Source: Druceiella hillmani
Taxonomy: Eukaryota > Arthropoda > Insecta > Lepidoptera > Hepialidae
Assembly: GCA_039881145.1 (NCBI GenBank)
Contig: JAYKKI010000009.1
Location: forward strand, 13,876,501-13,940,500
Direction of reading: 5' to 3'
DNA length: 64,000 bases
Shown: positions 12,026-23,129 of the stretch, one piece after another
How the letters are laid out: every line of letters begins with the position of its first letter
Position numbering within the stretch: position 1 is the stretch's first letter
The notes under the pieces: generated by a model
What the model was told of the DNA's origin: nothing
The model's database searches: none
The model's input: the letters and a program-made list of their open reading frames with translations, nothing else
Made by a program: the position numbers and the translations under genes

Positions 12026-13879
12026 TTTAAGTTGAGGAGACGTAATTTCTTTGGTTTCGGTGGGTTTATTAACCGAATGGGGTTTCGGTTAATGTTACGA
12101 TCATGTACTATATATACCACTTGGCACTGGATGGAATGTGGGTAAAAGTCAAGTCAAAATTCAAGATATTTTTATTGGCAGCTTTCATAATATTCCTAAA
12201 GATTTACTATAGAATAATATGAAATATCAAATCGAAAATGTGGCCAGGAAGACTTGTAGATATAAAAATGATCCATGTAATTTTTTCAAACTTCGCACCT
12301 TGAAACCAAAAAAAAAAATCACGAGTATGTACGTTTGATCTAGAGAGTTGTAATTTAGTATAATGATAACGCACATTATCTAGCATACTACTCAACAATT
12401 AATGCGTGCAAACATTTAAATAGAAATTTTGGAAGATTCCAATAAAGTACCACGAGTTTTAAATTTTCTTTTAATCATGTTATGAGGTTTCAAAATTCTT
12501 TAATTAAGGACGCTGAAACTAATTATTACATAATTTTATAAATGATACTCCAGAAATATTATAAAAAATATCCACAAGATTTTTCTAACAAATTGTTGTA
12601 ACTTAAAATTTGGACCAAAAAAAGTACATTAATCTGCGTATATTTAAATAGTTACCTAACCTAATAACCTAACCTATTCACATAAAATTTTTGACGAAGA
12701 AATATTTAAGGAAATTTTGATTTTTTAAATATTTTTTAGGATTTTTTTTTCTTTTCATATTTTTATGTATCAACTGATATATCACATATTAGTTGAAATG
12801 CAAGTTACAAATTCCAAAACTATTTTTTCAGACCATTAAGTAAAATTGTTCTATTAATATTGTGGTAAAAGAAAGAAAGCTATTCTCATTCCGAAATGGA
12901 TAATTATAATTACAACAATGATACTAAATCCATTACGGTAAATTTTAGAATTTTTGATATATTCAGTACATTTTCACATTTATGAATTATGTAATAAACA
13001 ATATCGTTATGAGGTGAAAATAATAACAATTTTTGTAATAGTTTGATAGGAATACTATATATCGTTAAATATGTATTTATGCTTAATTGTGTACTGAACT
13101 GGTGGTTAGTTCCATTTCTATTCAAAATTAACAAATTATTTTTGAGTACATACATTGTTCTATACAAACGCCAAATTTCAAGTACATAGCTTAGCCAAAA
13201 GTATTCAAATATTATGATTAAATAATCACGCAAGCATCTATTAAACGTATTTAACGGTTATTTAGCGAATGGATACTGAATAAAATTTAATATATCGGAA
13301 TATGGTATAAACATTTTAATGAATTTGTAATTAGACGCAAGCTACCTAATTTTCCATCGTCACCAAAATTTTCAGACTTACTATATAGATAGGACTAAGA
13401 CAGCAAATGGTACTGGACAAAGAAGCATATGCGTGAGTTTCTAGACGTTATTTAGAAGAATAAATTTCTTACGGTAGAAGAAAAAAGGTGATTATCAAAT
13501 TTCCAAGAACTTTTGAGTCATCCTAACGTTTTATGTTAACTGTAGTTTATTCATGTGAACAGGGAGATAACATTTGCAAAGAGAGCGTAGGGCACATTTT
13601 GTTTATAGTCATTTAAAAAACCAGCGTGTTTAAATTACTCTCTGTAATATTTTATAATAATATAGAATATATCATATGCAACACTATAAAATTTGCTAAT
13701 AATTATATCCCGAATTTTCGTTACCCACAGTCCACTCGTTTATGCCGAGAGGTACATATACCATGCAAACTTAACATTAGATGAAACCTCATTCGGAAAA
13801 TAAACGCATAGATACTAATTAAATCACGTCACCCAAGCTTAAATTAAAACTTATAATTCGAGTAACGTGTTCAATTAGC
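12026..13879. other. AT-rich DNA, no gene seen
   Basis: The 107-codon frame on the minus strand at 12910-13233 is AT-rich with no motif and is probably chance. A short CCTAA-type run (cctaacctaataacctaacc, 12655-12674) resembles the arthropod telomere-like TTAGG motif, but it is too short to be a telomeric array. Confidence 0.4.
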
Positions 13880-14215
13880 AAGCTTGACAGATGGCAGTAG
13901 CCCTTTCTTTGGGTTACTAACATCCTTCATGGGGATGATGGACTTTTTCGAATTTTCTTCTTTCTTTTCTCGGTATTTGTGCTCTTCCTCACTCAGCCCA
14001 AGACTCGCTGGCGCTTTAGGTCTTATCCCGTATTAGAGCCCGACACTTGTACTCAATTGCAGGATTCTTGAACTCTCCAGAATAATCATTAATCTTTTTT
14101 TCATTTAAAATCCCAAGTACAAATTCTGTCAGTCTCGTTTCTGTATCGAGCCATTTTATTTTATTATCGTTTTAAAATAGGGCCAGAACTAAAATAATTT
14201 CATTCGTAGCAGGAA
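13880..14215 (-). pseudogene. Coding-like repeat family E, copy B (broken)
   Basis: Read on the minus strand, this block matches 11710-11990. Shared landmarks include atggctcg.tac.aacgaga (near 14150), ttaatgattat (near 14090), ttgagtacaagtgtcgg (near 14050) and cgggataag. The frame is broken by an in-frame TGA just after the DFK residues and by indels, so it cannot make the same peptide. It continues past the point where copy A diverges, with gtccatcatccccatgaagg on the minus strand. The host family is not recognised. The two copies lie in inverted orientation about 1.9 kb apart. Confidence 0.5.
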
Positions 14216-14572
14216 GGGCACAGGGAAACAGTATTGGTTGGATAAATACCACCCCACTCAGTAGTCATTTGGAAGATATATCCGGCGTACTGTGAAGTAA
14301 AAATTCCATAACAATAGAAGAAGGCAAACTACAGTAACTGTATTGGTAAAGTTAGTCTAACGAAAATAAAGTATATTAGCAGATATATTAATTGGATAGG
14401 ATGACACTTTTTATATAGTATTTATATAAATGTGCCTTTTTCTTTAACATAAACCAGTAAAATGGTACATGTCGCGTTTACTGTTATTGCTTGCTAAAAA
14501 ATTGGTAGAATACGTTGAAATATATGTCTCTCAAGGACACTACCAAATCTATAATGTATGTTGATTTAATTC

Positions 14573-14677
14573 CATTATTTATTTATTTATGTATCTACTT
14601 TAATGTATCTAATTGATACATATGGCGGAATTATAACCAGAACACCAGTCGAACCCGGGTCACCGCGGTACGCCGCA
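14573..14677 (-). repeat. tRNA-derived SINE, 5'-truncated and internally deleted
   Basis: On the minus strand the order is: the end of a tRNA-like head (gcggcgtaccgcggtgaccc), a Pol III B-box-like GGGTTCGACt, a short body (ggtgttctgg), and a 3' tail (ccgccatatgtatcaattag, then atacattaaagta) ending in an (ATAA)n run. The SINE at 53574-53759 has the same order, but this copy lacks the segment between the B box and the 'actggtattctg' motif, and also the 'gattgctatcgtagcaataa' segment. Transcription would start from internal A and B boxes in an intact copy; the A box is missing here. Confidence 0.75.
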
Positions 14678-17600
14678 AAGATTAAAATTTGATTAGAATA
14701 AAAGAAAAAGAACTTTGCGCTTATTGCGTTATCCCGCTTTTTCAGTATTTACTTCAGATGAGAAAATTCTAAAGTCAATATCATTTGTCCCAATATCAAA
14801 CAAATATATCCAAATCATAAGGCGTATAGTAGGAAATAATAGTTACGTATTTTAATGCATAGATATTTTGATAAGATTCAATTCAAAAAGGTAAAAGTAT
14901 GCATAAGTATATTTTGATGGAAAGCAATTATGAGACCATTTAATAGATATTATATCGTTTATCGATTGAGAAACGTAGTTTTTCTTCACGATATGCTTTT
15001 TTACACAATTTTGTAACACATAGAGCAACAACTAACTGATAGGATCATCAATATGCAATATAAAAATAAAGAAGAAAATTAATAAATTTATACACTCATC
15101 ACGACTGCACACTGGCCCGCTTTCTACATTAAAAGTGAAACATATTGTGCCAAGTGACAGACGTGAATTAATTTAGATCTATACTTAATCTAAGGAAAAA
15201 TTGAAAGGTCAATTAAAATGTTTATTTCTTAATTATTCAATAATTTGCAAGATTATTAACTTTAAAAAAAACATTATAATTGAATAATTTTTATTCACCG
15301 TTGATTGTAAATATTTTGATTAGGCCTTTTTCGTTTTTTTTTTATGATTTGCGTATTATTTTCTCTGATAGTAAGCTAAACTTACTTAATTAGTTAAAAA
15401 CCTTCATAATATATTTTGTTCAATTTCATTTCAGAATTATTATTTAAGTGACTCCGCTTACATTTGTTCTATTTCGAATTTCTACGTTTGGTTCACGGTA
15501 GCTTGATAGTGGAATCAGTCTCAAATTCTATTGTTCATATTAAAGTGAAATGTCTAGTATACATATCCGATGAAACACTTGCAACCGCTGTAGTTTCAAA
15601 AGCGTGAAGTTTACGAAAGTAATTAAGATAATGATGGATAACATGACAGTAGTACATAGAGCAACCTATTCCTATATGGTAAAGGTCCGATTTCCTATAT
15701 GGTAAAGGTCCGATTTATGAGGGAAAGTTTGTTATTGCCGATTGTTTGTTATCGTCCGGACATCGCCAAAAGAATAATGATACACCATTCGATATAATAG
15801 AACAAGTTTAAATATTTATTTTTATAAAATTTAAGTTAGGGTAAACAATTTTAAAAATGTAGATCATTTATTGAGTAAAATCCTTGCAAAGAACGTCAAA
15901 TTATAGGGTGAATAAGCAATGTAAAATCGAGAGATGAATGAGATAAAAGACATTTTTAAGGAGATTCAGACAGTTTAAAAATATTTCGACCGCGCAAGTA
16001 TTACAGATACCTGCGGCAAAGGTGCAAAGAAATGGCCTTCGTATGTAAGTCTATCAGTGCATGCGACAGAGCTATACCGTATACATTAACTATTCTTACA
16101 CATTCTATACCAATGTAAAGCATCGGTTATTGTACGAAACGTGAATAAAGCGGTCAACAGACGACAAATAGGGATAAACGAACAAACGAACAAATTACTA
16201 AAAAATATAATTTTCGCGTTCTATTATGTTTTATATTCCCTTAAATTACCTTTGCGTAAATACATTAAAGTTATATACGCCAATTCCACAACATAATTAC
16301 ATTAAAGTACGCAACAATGGCATTTATAGAGCTGTATACTAAACGACCCACACAGATAAAATTATAGATATGGGCAATAGATATTTTTTTAACAGATAGA
16401 GAAAATAAAGTAAGCTTGTAACTAATACATACAACATTGAAAAAAATTGTCCGGCGACTAACTATGGTGTCTGCCGTCATGTGTTTGCTCGCATTCGGTT
16501 GCTCACTCTGGCACCTGCCTCTTCTGTCTCATTCTGCATTTCACCTCTACAATTATTTCACCAATATATGTCCGAATGGCAAACTTTGTTGCACGATTTG
16601 AAATATAAGCAGCTCTATCTATTGATGTACGTATATATTCAGCCATATATTTCTATAATTATTACGCAAATAGGCATTTCTTTGCTAATGCAATGTAAAT
16701 TAATATTTGAAAATGTGAAATTCGCATCTTAGATGGTGTGAACGGATTCATGTGAGATAGAAACTAAAAATTAATTGAAGTCCCATGAAACCCCATGTTT
16801 TTTTTTTAAAAACACTATTTGAGTTAAGTCAGACAATTTTATATGTAGCGTGTTTGACAAATACAAAAGTAACTAAAAATTTCAAATACAATATTTTGGG
16901 CTTTATAAATGATATAATGTGCTCTTGAAGTATATTTTCGTAAATGTCTTCAATGTACAGATAGGTCAATTCCACAGTAAATATATATTTTATATGTACA
17001 CGTATATATACGCACACACACGCGCATATATATGTGAACCAATTAAGTTCATGTTCAATTACGCATTAAAATATGATTACGGTTTAAGCGCTACGTTAAA
17101 TATATCTGTTGTTTTACACTTTCTATTAGTTTTTGAATTAAAAGTTGGTGAAAGCGGATATGGTATGAAAATGTTATTTATTTTGTAGGCATGTTGTGAT
17201 GATATCAGAATTACAAAACGATACGTTTTTTGGGAATGGAGAAAGTCTGCTTTATAACTGAACAATCTAACGGAAAATTCAAGTATACACTTACATACTG
17301 AATATAAAATAAAGCCGCAAAAAATATTTCCACTCCTCAAACTATTTATAAGTATGTAATTACATCACAACAGAATAACACGACATGTGAGGCAGTCGAT
17401 TAACTGGGTCTAGGAACGAACGTGATAAAATTTCAAAGGTCCTTTGTAATAACTGAGGAACCCTGAAATGTAATTACATATTTTAGTGTGCGAGTAGACT
17501 TTCAAAATTAGATTACTGTGAGACCATTGTATAAGTAATAAGAGCAACATCCAGTCTAACTGCAATATGACTAGATTAAAAGTAATTGTCATACACGTAT

Positions 17601-17743
17601 GTCGTTCAAGTTACAAAATCCCCTTGAACTATAATAATAATTTATCTCTGACTCTCGACTATAAGCTAATCCCCTCGTCAAACATTTAAGTAATACTGAG
17701 CCCTAAGCTCTCCTTTATGTTAAACACGTATATTTAGAAAAGT
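14678..17743. other. AT-rich DNA, no gene seen
   Basis: Several 60-90-codon frames between 16.27 and 17.6 kb overlap on both strands with no motif and AT-driven composition; I regard all of them as chance. A TA/CA-rich microsatellite-like patch lies near 16981-17033. Confidence 0.4.
15670..15717. repeat. 23-bp perfect tandem duplication
   Basis: The unit cctatatggtaaaggtccga is present twice with a 23-bp period (15671 and 15694) and no mismatch, which suggests a recent slippage event. Confidence 0.9.
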
Positions 17744-17919
17744 TTAAGCTGTTTAGATGTTTTGCAAATAGTTCTCGGACTAAAGGACAAGTCGGGGTGA
17801 GTTTCAGGTTTGCGATCTGGAACAAAAACCTTGATAGTTATTATTCTTATTCATTCTTAGCATTGCTTATATTAACTACTTTAAATGAATTCTGAATTCC
17901 GTTCAACAGCTTCACTTAG
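17744..17919 (+). repeat. Dispersed repeat family A, copy 2
   Basis: This matches 2059-2236 in the same orientation, anchored by CTCGGACTAAAGGACAAG and by shared blocks on both sides (taagctgtttagatgt at the left, a TTCCG/TTCCA...CACTTA stretch at the right). Confidence 0.6.
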
Positions 17920-18974
17920 TTTCTTTATTCCTTAACCAATTATTTTCTCTTTACTATCAAAACTTCTTAATATTTCTTTTACATGATTCCGTAGCAAAAT
18001 TATCGTAATTTAGTCCTATTTATCTCTGCTTGTGTCCATCTATTACAGCATCACAATTCTTCCAGTTAGAGACCAATTCTGAAGAAGTTTTAAAAGAAGA
18101 CCTAATTGAATTATGTGAATACATAGAAAAAAAATTTTAATTTTTTTTGTAATATGTGTAGAGATCATTAAAAACAAAATAAAATATATAATATTTTTTT
18201 ATCTTTTTTTGACATATCTATTCTTTTTTTCAGTACACCATCCTCCCCTATTGTTTAATTATTTAGTCACATTGTTTTATAATCTAAAAAAATCGTCATA
18301 ATCCTATTCAAAAAACTCTACAATGAAATATTACTGCAATTAACTAGGACCAATAAAATAAGGGGTACAAGGAAAGAATTGCTATCTTGCGCTTTCGTGA
18401 TACTAGATAATACTCTTAATTTATATATTATAATAATAATATTATCAATATTATTTCACAAACAGTTTAATAGAAATACCCTTTTTAACCTTTATAGGTA
18501 GAGAAGTATGCAGGGAATTATCGTAGAGCTAGTAATAATTATACTTAACGGGAATACGAATTTCTTTTAATTATTTCTGTGTCTACTATTTTTACAGAAC
18601 TAATGTATTTACTTTTATATTGACTTCCTTAAATTAAATTGATATACGAATATCAACGCAGATTAAATATGATTCATTAAGATAAAACACGAGTTTTATT
18701 ACGCTCCCTTATATTTTTTACGTTAATTTGAGTTTTTCAAATTTTTTTTTCACTGACAAATTTGTTACGTTTTGAAATGTCTTCTTATATTTATTCACCG
18801 TGTCTTTCTACTGTGATTTATATTTTGCTCGTTATAGGACATTAATATGAAATTCGGATGGGATCCCGTGATTTATTTCATTTATAATTATGTAATATTT
18901 TATTCACTTAAAGCTTAGTTAGAACAAAATTAATTATTCGAATAAATTTCAAATTAACTTTAATTGTAGTTTAG

Positions 18975-19101
18975 TTCACAATTAAATGAAACTACGTGAT
19001 GTAGTATTATTTCTACTATATTTAATTTCTTTACACCAGTGGTAAAGAAATTAAATATAGTAGAAATAATACTACATCACATAGTTTCATTTAATTGTGA
19101 A
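18975..19101. repeat. Palindrome with 60-bp arms (family C, head-to-head)
   Basis: The left arm (18975-19034) and right arm (19042-19101) are reverse complements with one mismatch by eye, around a 7-bp centre (accagtg). Each arm is the family C segment seen at 8924-8985. The right copy continues outward to about 19185 with the rest of family C; the left copy does not. So two family C copies appear joined head to head. Single strands would form a long stable hairpin. Confidence 0.9.
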
Positions 19102-19185
19102 TAATGAATTTCTACAAAGTTAACGCCAAATATATTCAATATGTAGTTTAGTTTTAAATTGACTAAAATAACATTAAAATATTGT
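19042..19185 (-). repeat. Dispersed repeat family C, inverted copy
   Basis: Reverse complement of 8850-8987: the GAATATATTTGGCGTTAA and TGTAGAAATTCATTATTCAC landmarks are nearly identical. Its inner half is the right arm of the palindrome. Confidence 0.75.
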
Positions 19186-19947
19186 GGTATAACAGAATAT
19201 AACGTAATTCGCCATAAAAATTCGCAATTATCGGACACAAATTAAACTGTCATCAAAATTATAATATCTTAGCTAGAATACTTACCCATATTGATCTCGT
19301 ATTAGCCAACAAAAGCATCAAATCTAACTACCCCACCTAATTTTAAACTCCTTCTTTCTGTATCGTGAAGAATAATCGTTCCCCAATTTTTGAACTTCTT
19401 CACATTATTGTGTTGACCGTAATAAAATGTTACCTCGTGAACAAAATTCGACACTACCACATATAAAACGAGCAACCTACAGCTCGTCGGAATGGAATGC
19501 CGATAGTAAAATTGGCATGAACGATGGTATTTGGCTTAAAATTGTTTTCTAAATTTGAGATTGTAGTTGGTCTGCTTTTAAATCTGTAAATGTAACCCAG
19601 TATTAGAGATCCATATGTATTTTATTACAGTTTTGAATGTACTTAACAAAAAATTGTCATCCAATTCAATATTAGATATATTGGGATGTCATGGGTTGAC
19701 ACTTGCGTTGAGACTTAATTTATTTAAGAAGAATTAAATCATAAAGTTGTAACCATACAATTAAACCATACATATGCAAAAAAAAATTCCCGAAGTAGAT
19801 ATGACTTACTCGAATAACACGGCCATTTTATTCTGTATTAGTATAAAGTTCAAATCATAATGTATTCAATAAGTATTTAAATGAACGTTAAATTAATTAA
19901 CCGTATAGACACAAATACATATATTACTCTACGTCTACAAGACTTAC

Positions 19948-19948
<1 letters not shown>

Positions 19949-20017
<69 letters not shown>
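19949..20017. repeat. (TA)n microsatellite
   Basis: A nearly pure TA tract of about 65 bp. Frames translated across it give runs of Ile-Tyr and should be ignored. Confidence 0.95.
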
Positions 20018-20248
20018 CTTTTCTCTGCTTTCAAATACTGCGGTTTTTTGCAAATTAGGCAAATGATTTTCGAGACCTTGAAGTAAGCTTGCATAATCAG
20101 AATTTGATAATTTTTCTTCACCTTTTTTTTCTGGCGTTATAACTATTTCTGCGTCATGCCTTAAGGATGACATTAATAAACCGTGATTAACGAATATTCC
20201 TTGAGACTGGACATTGCTGAAGGACCAGTCATGAATTGATATTTCCAT
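20018..20248 (-). pseudogene. Coding-like fragment, unrecognised (copy 1 of an inverted pair)
   Basis: The minus-strand frame from the ATG near 20248 to about 20020 encodes a non-repetitive peptide with motifs SFSNVQSQGIFVNHGLLMSS, LRHDAEIVITPEKKGEEKLS and NSDYASLLQGLENHLPNLQK before it runs into the (TA)n tract. A second copy of the middle 130 bp lies inverted at 20319-20451, where the same frame can be followed but with a stop replacing Q in NVQSQG and another after GEE. Most differences in the second copy leave the peptide similar (for example AEIVITPEKKGEE against AEMVITPEKKGEE), which hints at a coding ancestor. I do not recognise the family. This is likely a fragment of a mobile-element or captured gene and not a functional gene. 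Confidence 0.4.
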
Positions 20249-20451
20249 GTTCTATTAATACAGCAGTCACAATTTCTCTTGATGTGCAAATGCTAGACAG
20301 TACAAAAAGTGTTTTAAGGCAATGTATAGTCTCAAGGAATATTCGTCAATCACGATATATTAATGTCATCCTTAAGGCATGACGCAGAAATGGTTATAAC
20401 GCCAGAAAAAAAAGGTGAAGAAACATAATCAAATCCTGATTATGCAAGCTT
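20085..20451. repeat. Inverted repeat, ~133-bp arms
   Basis: The arms 20085-20217 and 20319-20451 are reverse complements, bounded outside by AAGCTTGCATAATCAG and inside by a TTGAGACT...ACATTGC motif. By eye they differ at roughly ten positions. The spacer is about 100 bp. A further small duplication of gcaagcttacttttttttaa follows the right arm (near 20445 and 20481). Confidence 0.85.
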
Positions 20452-20499
20452 ACTTTTTTTAACTGCTTTTTTTTAACCGCAAGCTTACTTTTTTTTAAC

Positions 20500-21584
20500 C
20501 GCATGCAATGAATCCTTGAATCATATTACCAGTAATAGCTGAAGGCAGCGACGTTACAAAAAATAACCTGATAAATACGGTTTTGGTAATAGGCTTTCCT
20601 GGATATGTCCGTACAAGTTTACTTAAGCAGTTTTATACAAATATTATATCAAAAATATTCTATCAGAAAATTTTCTTTACTACTTGTATTAAATTAAAAC
20701 CAACTTACCTGTATTATACTGACGGTCCATAAATAAGTAATTATTTAATACTTTCTCAGTCACTGTTCCTTTACCCCATGTCCATTGTAGAATTACCCTA
20801 TACTCAATACAAATTCCTAGATATCTGAAAGAATATGAGAGAATGGGAAAATTATGAAAATAAATGATCCAGTCAACTTTTTGTTGTACTGGTTAAAATT
20901 TCAATACATAAATACAATTAAAAATTCTGTATTATGGGCATACCATGTAATATTTCAAGTGAAAATGTTTCGAAGCAATTTCAATTAAATTAGAAAATAC
21001 ATTTTACATTGGCCGTTTGAATAATAAAAAAGGTCGAAGTTCACTTTCGATAATTCCCTTCTTCTTCCATTTTTTATCAATCGTGGAAATGTCAAAAAAC
21101 ACTTATATATAACAGCACATTATTTAAAATACAGCCTGTAAGTAAATAAATGTAATTCTTTGAATATGACTTTATTCAGGCATTCAAACTGAAGTTTCGT
21201 AAAAAACATATTCTAAAATATGCTTAGAAAAACATTTGTACATTCACTTAGAAGTAATATTTTGAATTTTAATTTTGATGGGCTTAATTAATCAAACATA
21301 ATACAAGGGAACAGTGGTTAAATAATAACACCGACGACTATATATTTTTATTGTACTGCTTTCACTGTTTACAAATTAAAGTATAGCTGTTTTTTAAAAG
21401 GTTCAGATACTTACATAATCAGAATGGTAATTTTTAGTTGTAGTTTACTTTTTTTTACATATCTACTATCGATTACATTAAAATATTGCATGCTAACAAA
21501 GTATTTTTAGCTATTAAACTTTAACAGGTCGTATAGACGTTTATTTAGTTGAAATATGGATAGTAAGTAATGGAGAAGGGATAG
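20500..21584. other. AT-rich DNA, no recognisable feature
   Basis: No coding signal or repeat was recognised. Confidence 0.4.
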
Positions 21585-22190
21585 AATTTTCCACCTGAGT
21601 TATCCACGTCGTCATTATCGACACCTGATAAAGAAGAAATTTGTACGCTTACACAAGAATAACTGTTAGAACTGAGCCCTGAAGATGCATCATATACACA
21701 CTTTACAATTTAACCCTACCTAATAAGCTATAGTGAATTGAATTATTTGGCAAAAACTTAGGTCTCTTTAAAGCAAAACTGGGCTACTATATTCTAGAAC
21801 ACGACAATGGGATCTTTTGGCAAGTGAAGTGATTGTGACATCATTCAGAAAGGGTAACGAACTCTTTAAACACTATTTTAAAGTGGAAGAATCCTTATGT
21901 GTATGTTACGATGTTTCTGGTATTATGAATGAGCTGAATATAGATCATAATCCGTTTGGGTGGCAATTTTTATTGATTCGCAAGCGAAGCGCAGATTGAA
22001 AGGGGTTCTTTTGCATAATAGTAAATCGACTTCACTTCTTTTCTAGTAACCTCGGTGAAGTAAGCAATGAACAAGAAGAAAGGTTTCGCAAATACTTGAG
22101 AACAAAAGGAGTCAAGTATCAGGGACAATGGTATGGGCAATTATTGCTGGTTCTTAAAAAAGAAATATATGTATCACAATATAAAATTTA
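21585..22190 (+). pseudogene. Fragment of a repeat-borne insect gene family, internally deleted
   Basis: Several frames read in order give a degraded protein: a Ser/Thr-Pro-rich start (STSSLSTPDKEEICTLTQ), an ELNYLAK...LGLFKAKLGYYILE helix-like segment, an uninterrupted stretch at 21817-21999 (VTSFRKGNELFKHYFKVEES, then CYDVSGIMNELNIDHNPFGW), a KGVLLHNSKSTSLL-like piece in another frame, and near 22050 an NLGEVSNEQEERFRKYL motif followed by KYQGQW. From memory, this order (ELNDLVRDL..., SFRkRe...yF, DPxxWRLFIDSSKrSLKAVLLHNG, then NLGxVSDEhGERFHQdi...RYQGkW) is typical of a large uncharacterised family found in many copies in arthropod genomes. The middle of the family, between the HNG and NLG motifs, is missing here. 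Frameshifts lie near 21755 and 21995. It is not functional as it stands. Confidence 0.6.
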
Positions 22191-22710
22191 AAAAAAAGTC
22201 AATAAGCGTACTGAATGTTCGTCAAGTATTCTATAAGGTTGGGATATTTTAGAACCATGATTGTTTTATTAAAATGAATTATGCTATAAATACTTATTAC
22301 CTTTTTAATTAAAAATTTCAGCTCTTTTCACATATGTGAAAATCAGGAACAACCTGTTAAAACAAACCTATGATTAGATCCTTATAATATAAAACAGATG
22401 TAATCCAAAACATGGATTATTTGCCATATTGTCGACTAAAGTTTTAAATTTGTTCCCTTGTATAATTAAACTGTCATATCACATTTGTTGATTGAATCGA
22501 TAATAAATTTCTTTGTTCCTAGCAATCGGAATAAATTCGATAGTTTAATAACGTCAGAATGAATAAAATTGCCATAATGATAGAAAGACAAATGAAAAAG
22601 AGGTCAAATAATAATCAATGATCGTAAATAGGATTTTACGTTATTTTTGCTGCAATGAAGGAATTTACTCTAAATTTTAATAAATGTAATAAGTTAAAAT
22701 CAAAGCCATG
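22191..22710. other. AT-rich DNA, no gene seen
   Basis: Only a short inverted repeat (ttttcacatatgtgaaaa, near 22326) is visible. Confidence 0.4.
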
Positions 22711-22910
22711 TTAACCGTTTGAGTGCCGACGAGCGCCATCGCGCTCGTGAACAAAACTAACTAAATAAATTTATAACTGAATTTGCCACGAGCAAAATTT
22801 TATACAAATTTTGAGTGATAGTGATAATAGTGACGATAATAATTATTTTGGTAATACGAAGGATGTACCGGACTGCGAAAATACGATGTGACCTTGATTT
22901 CAGTTTTTGT
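22711..22910 (+). mobile_element. piggyBac-like terminus with N-terminal transposase remnant
   Basis: TTAACCGTTTGAGTGCCGAC at 22711 starts with the TTAA target tetranucleotide. It matches the end motif of the piggyBac-like element at 34562 (TTAACCTTTAAGTGCTGACG) except for one indel and two transitions. A self-complementary GAGCGCCATCGCGCTC follows, as is common just inside such termini. About 105 bp further in, a plus-strand frame without a start codon reads LSDSDNSDDNNYFGNTKDV before a TGA near 22891. Acidic Asp/Ser runs like this are usual at the N terminus of piggyBac-family transposases. No catalytic domain follows, so this is an internally deleted or broken copy. The opposite end was not located; a TTAA near 23038 is a weak candidate. 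Confidence 0.6.
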
Positions 22911-23129
22911 TACAATTTTTGTTTAGAAAAGAAAAATAAAACTTCCTGATGTGTAAATGCCTATGCTATAGACTTTATATTTCATAAACACTACTATCGA
23001 AACTTTTTTTAAAAAATCGCATAGTATTATTGGTATTAACCGCAACTAATTCATTATGTGTGATGGGGAAATGATACCACAATATTACGATAAAAAGCTA
23101 TTCTATTATATAAATCTCGGACGCTACTA

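Noticed and set aside
12653..12676. Telomeric (TTAGG)n array
   Set aside because: Only about four imperfect units; interstitial motifs of this size are common in insects.
12910..13233. 107-codon minus-strand reading frame
   Set aside because: AT-driven composition, no motif, no repeat copy; expected by chance in AT-rich DNA.
16271..17592. Cluster of overlapping 60-90-codon frames on both strands
   Set aside because: Mutually overlapping, AT-biased, no recognisable domain; no sign of splice-linked exons.
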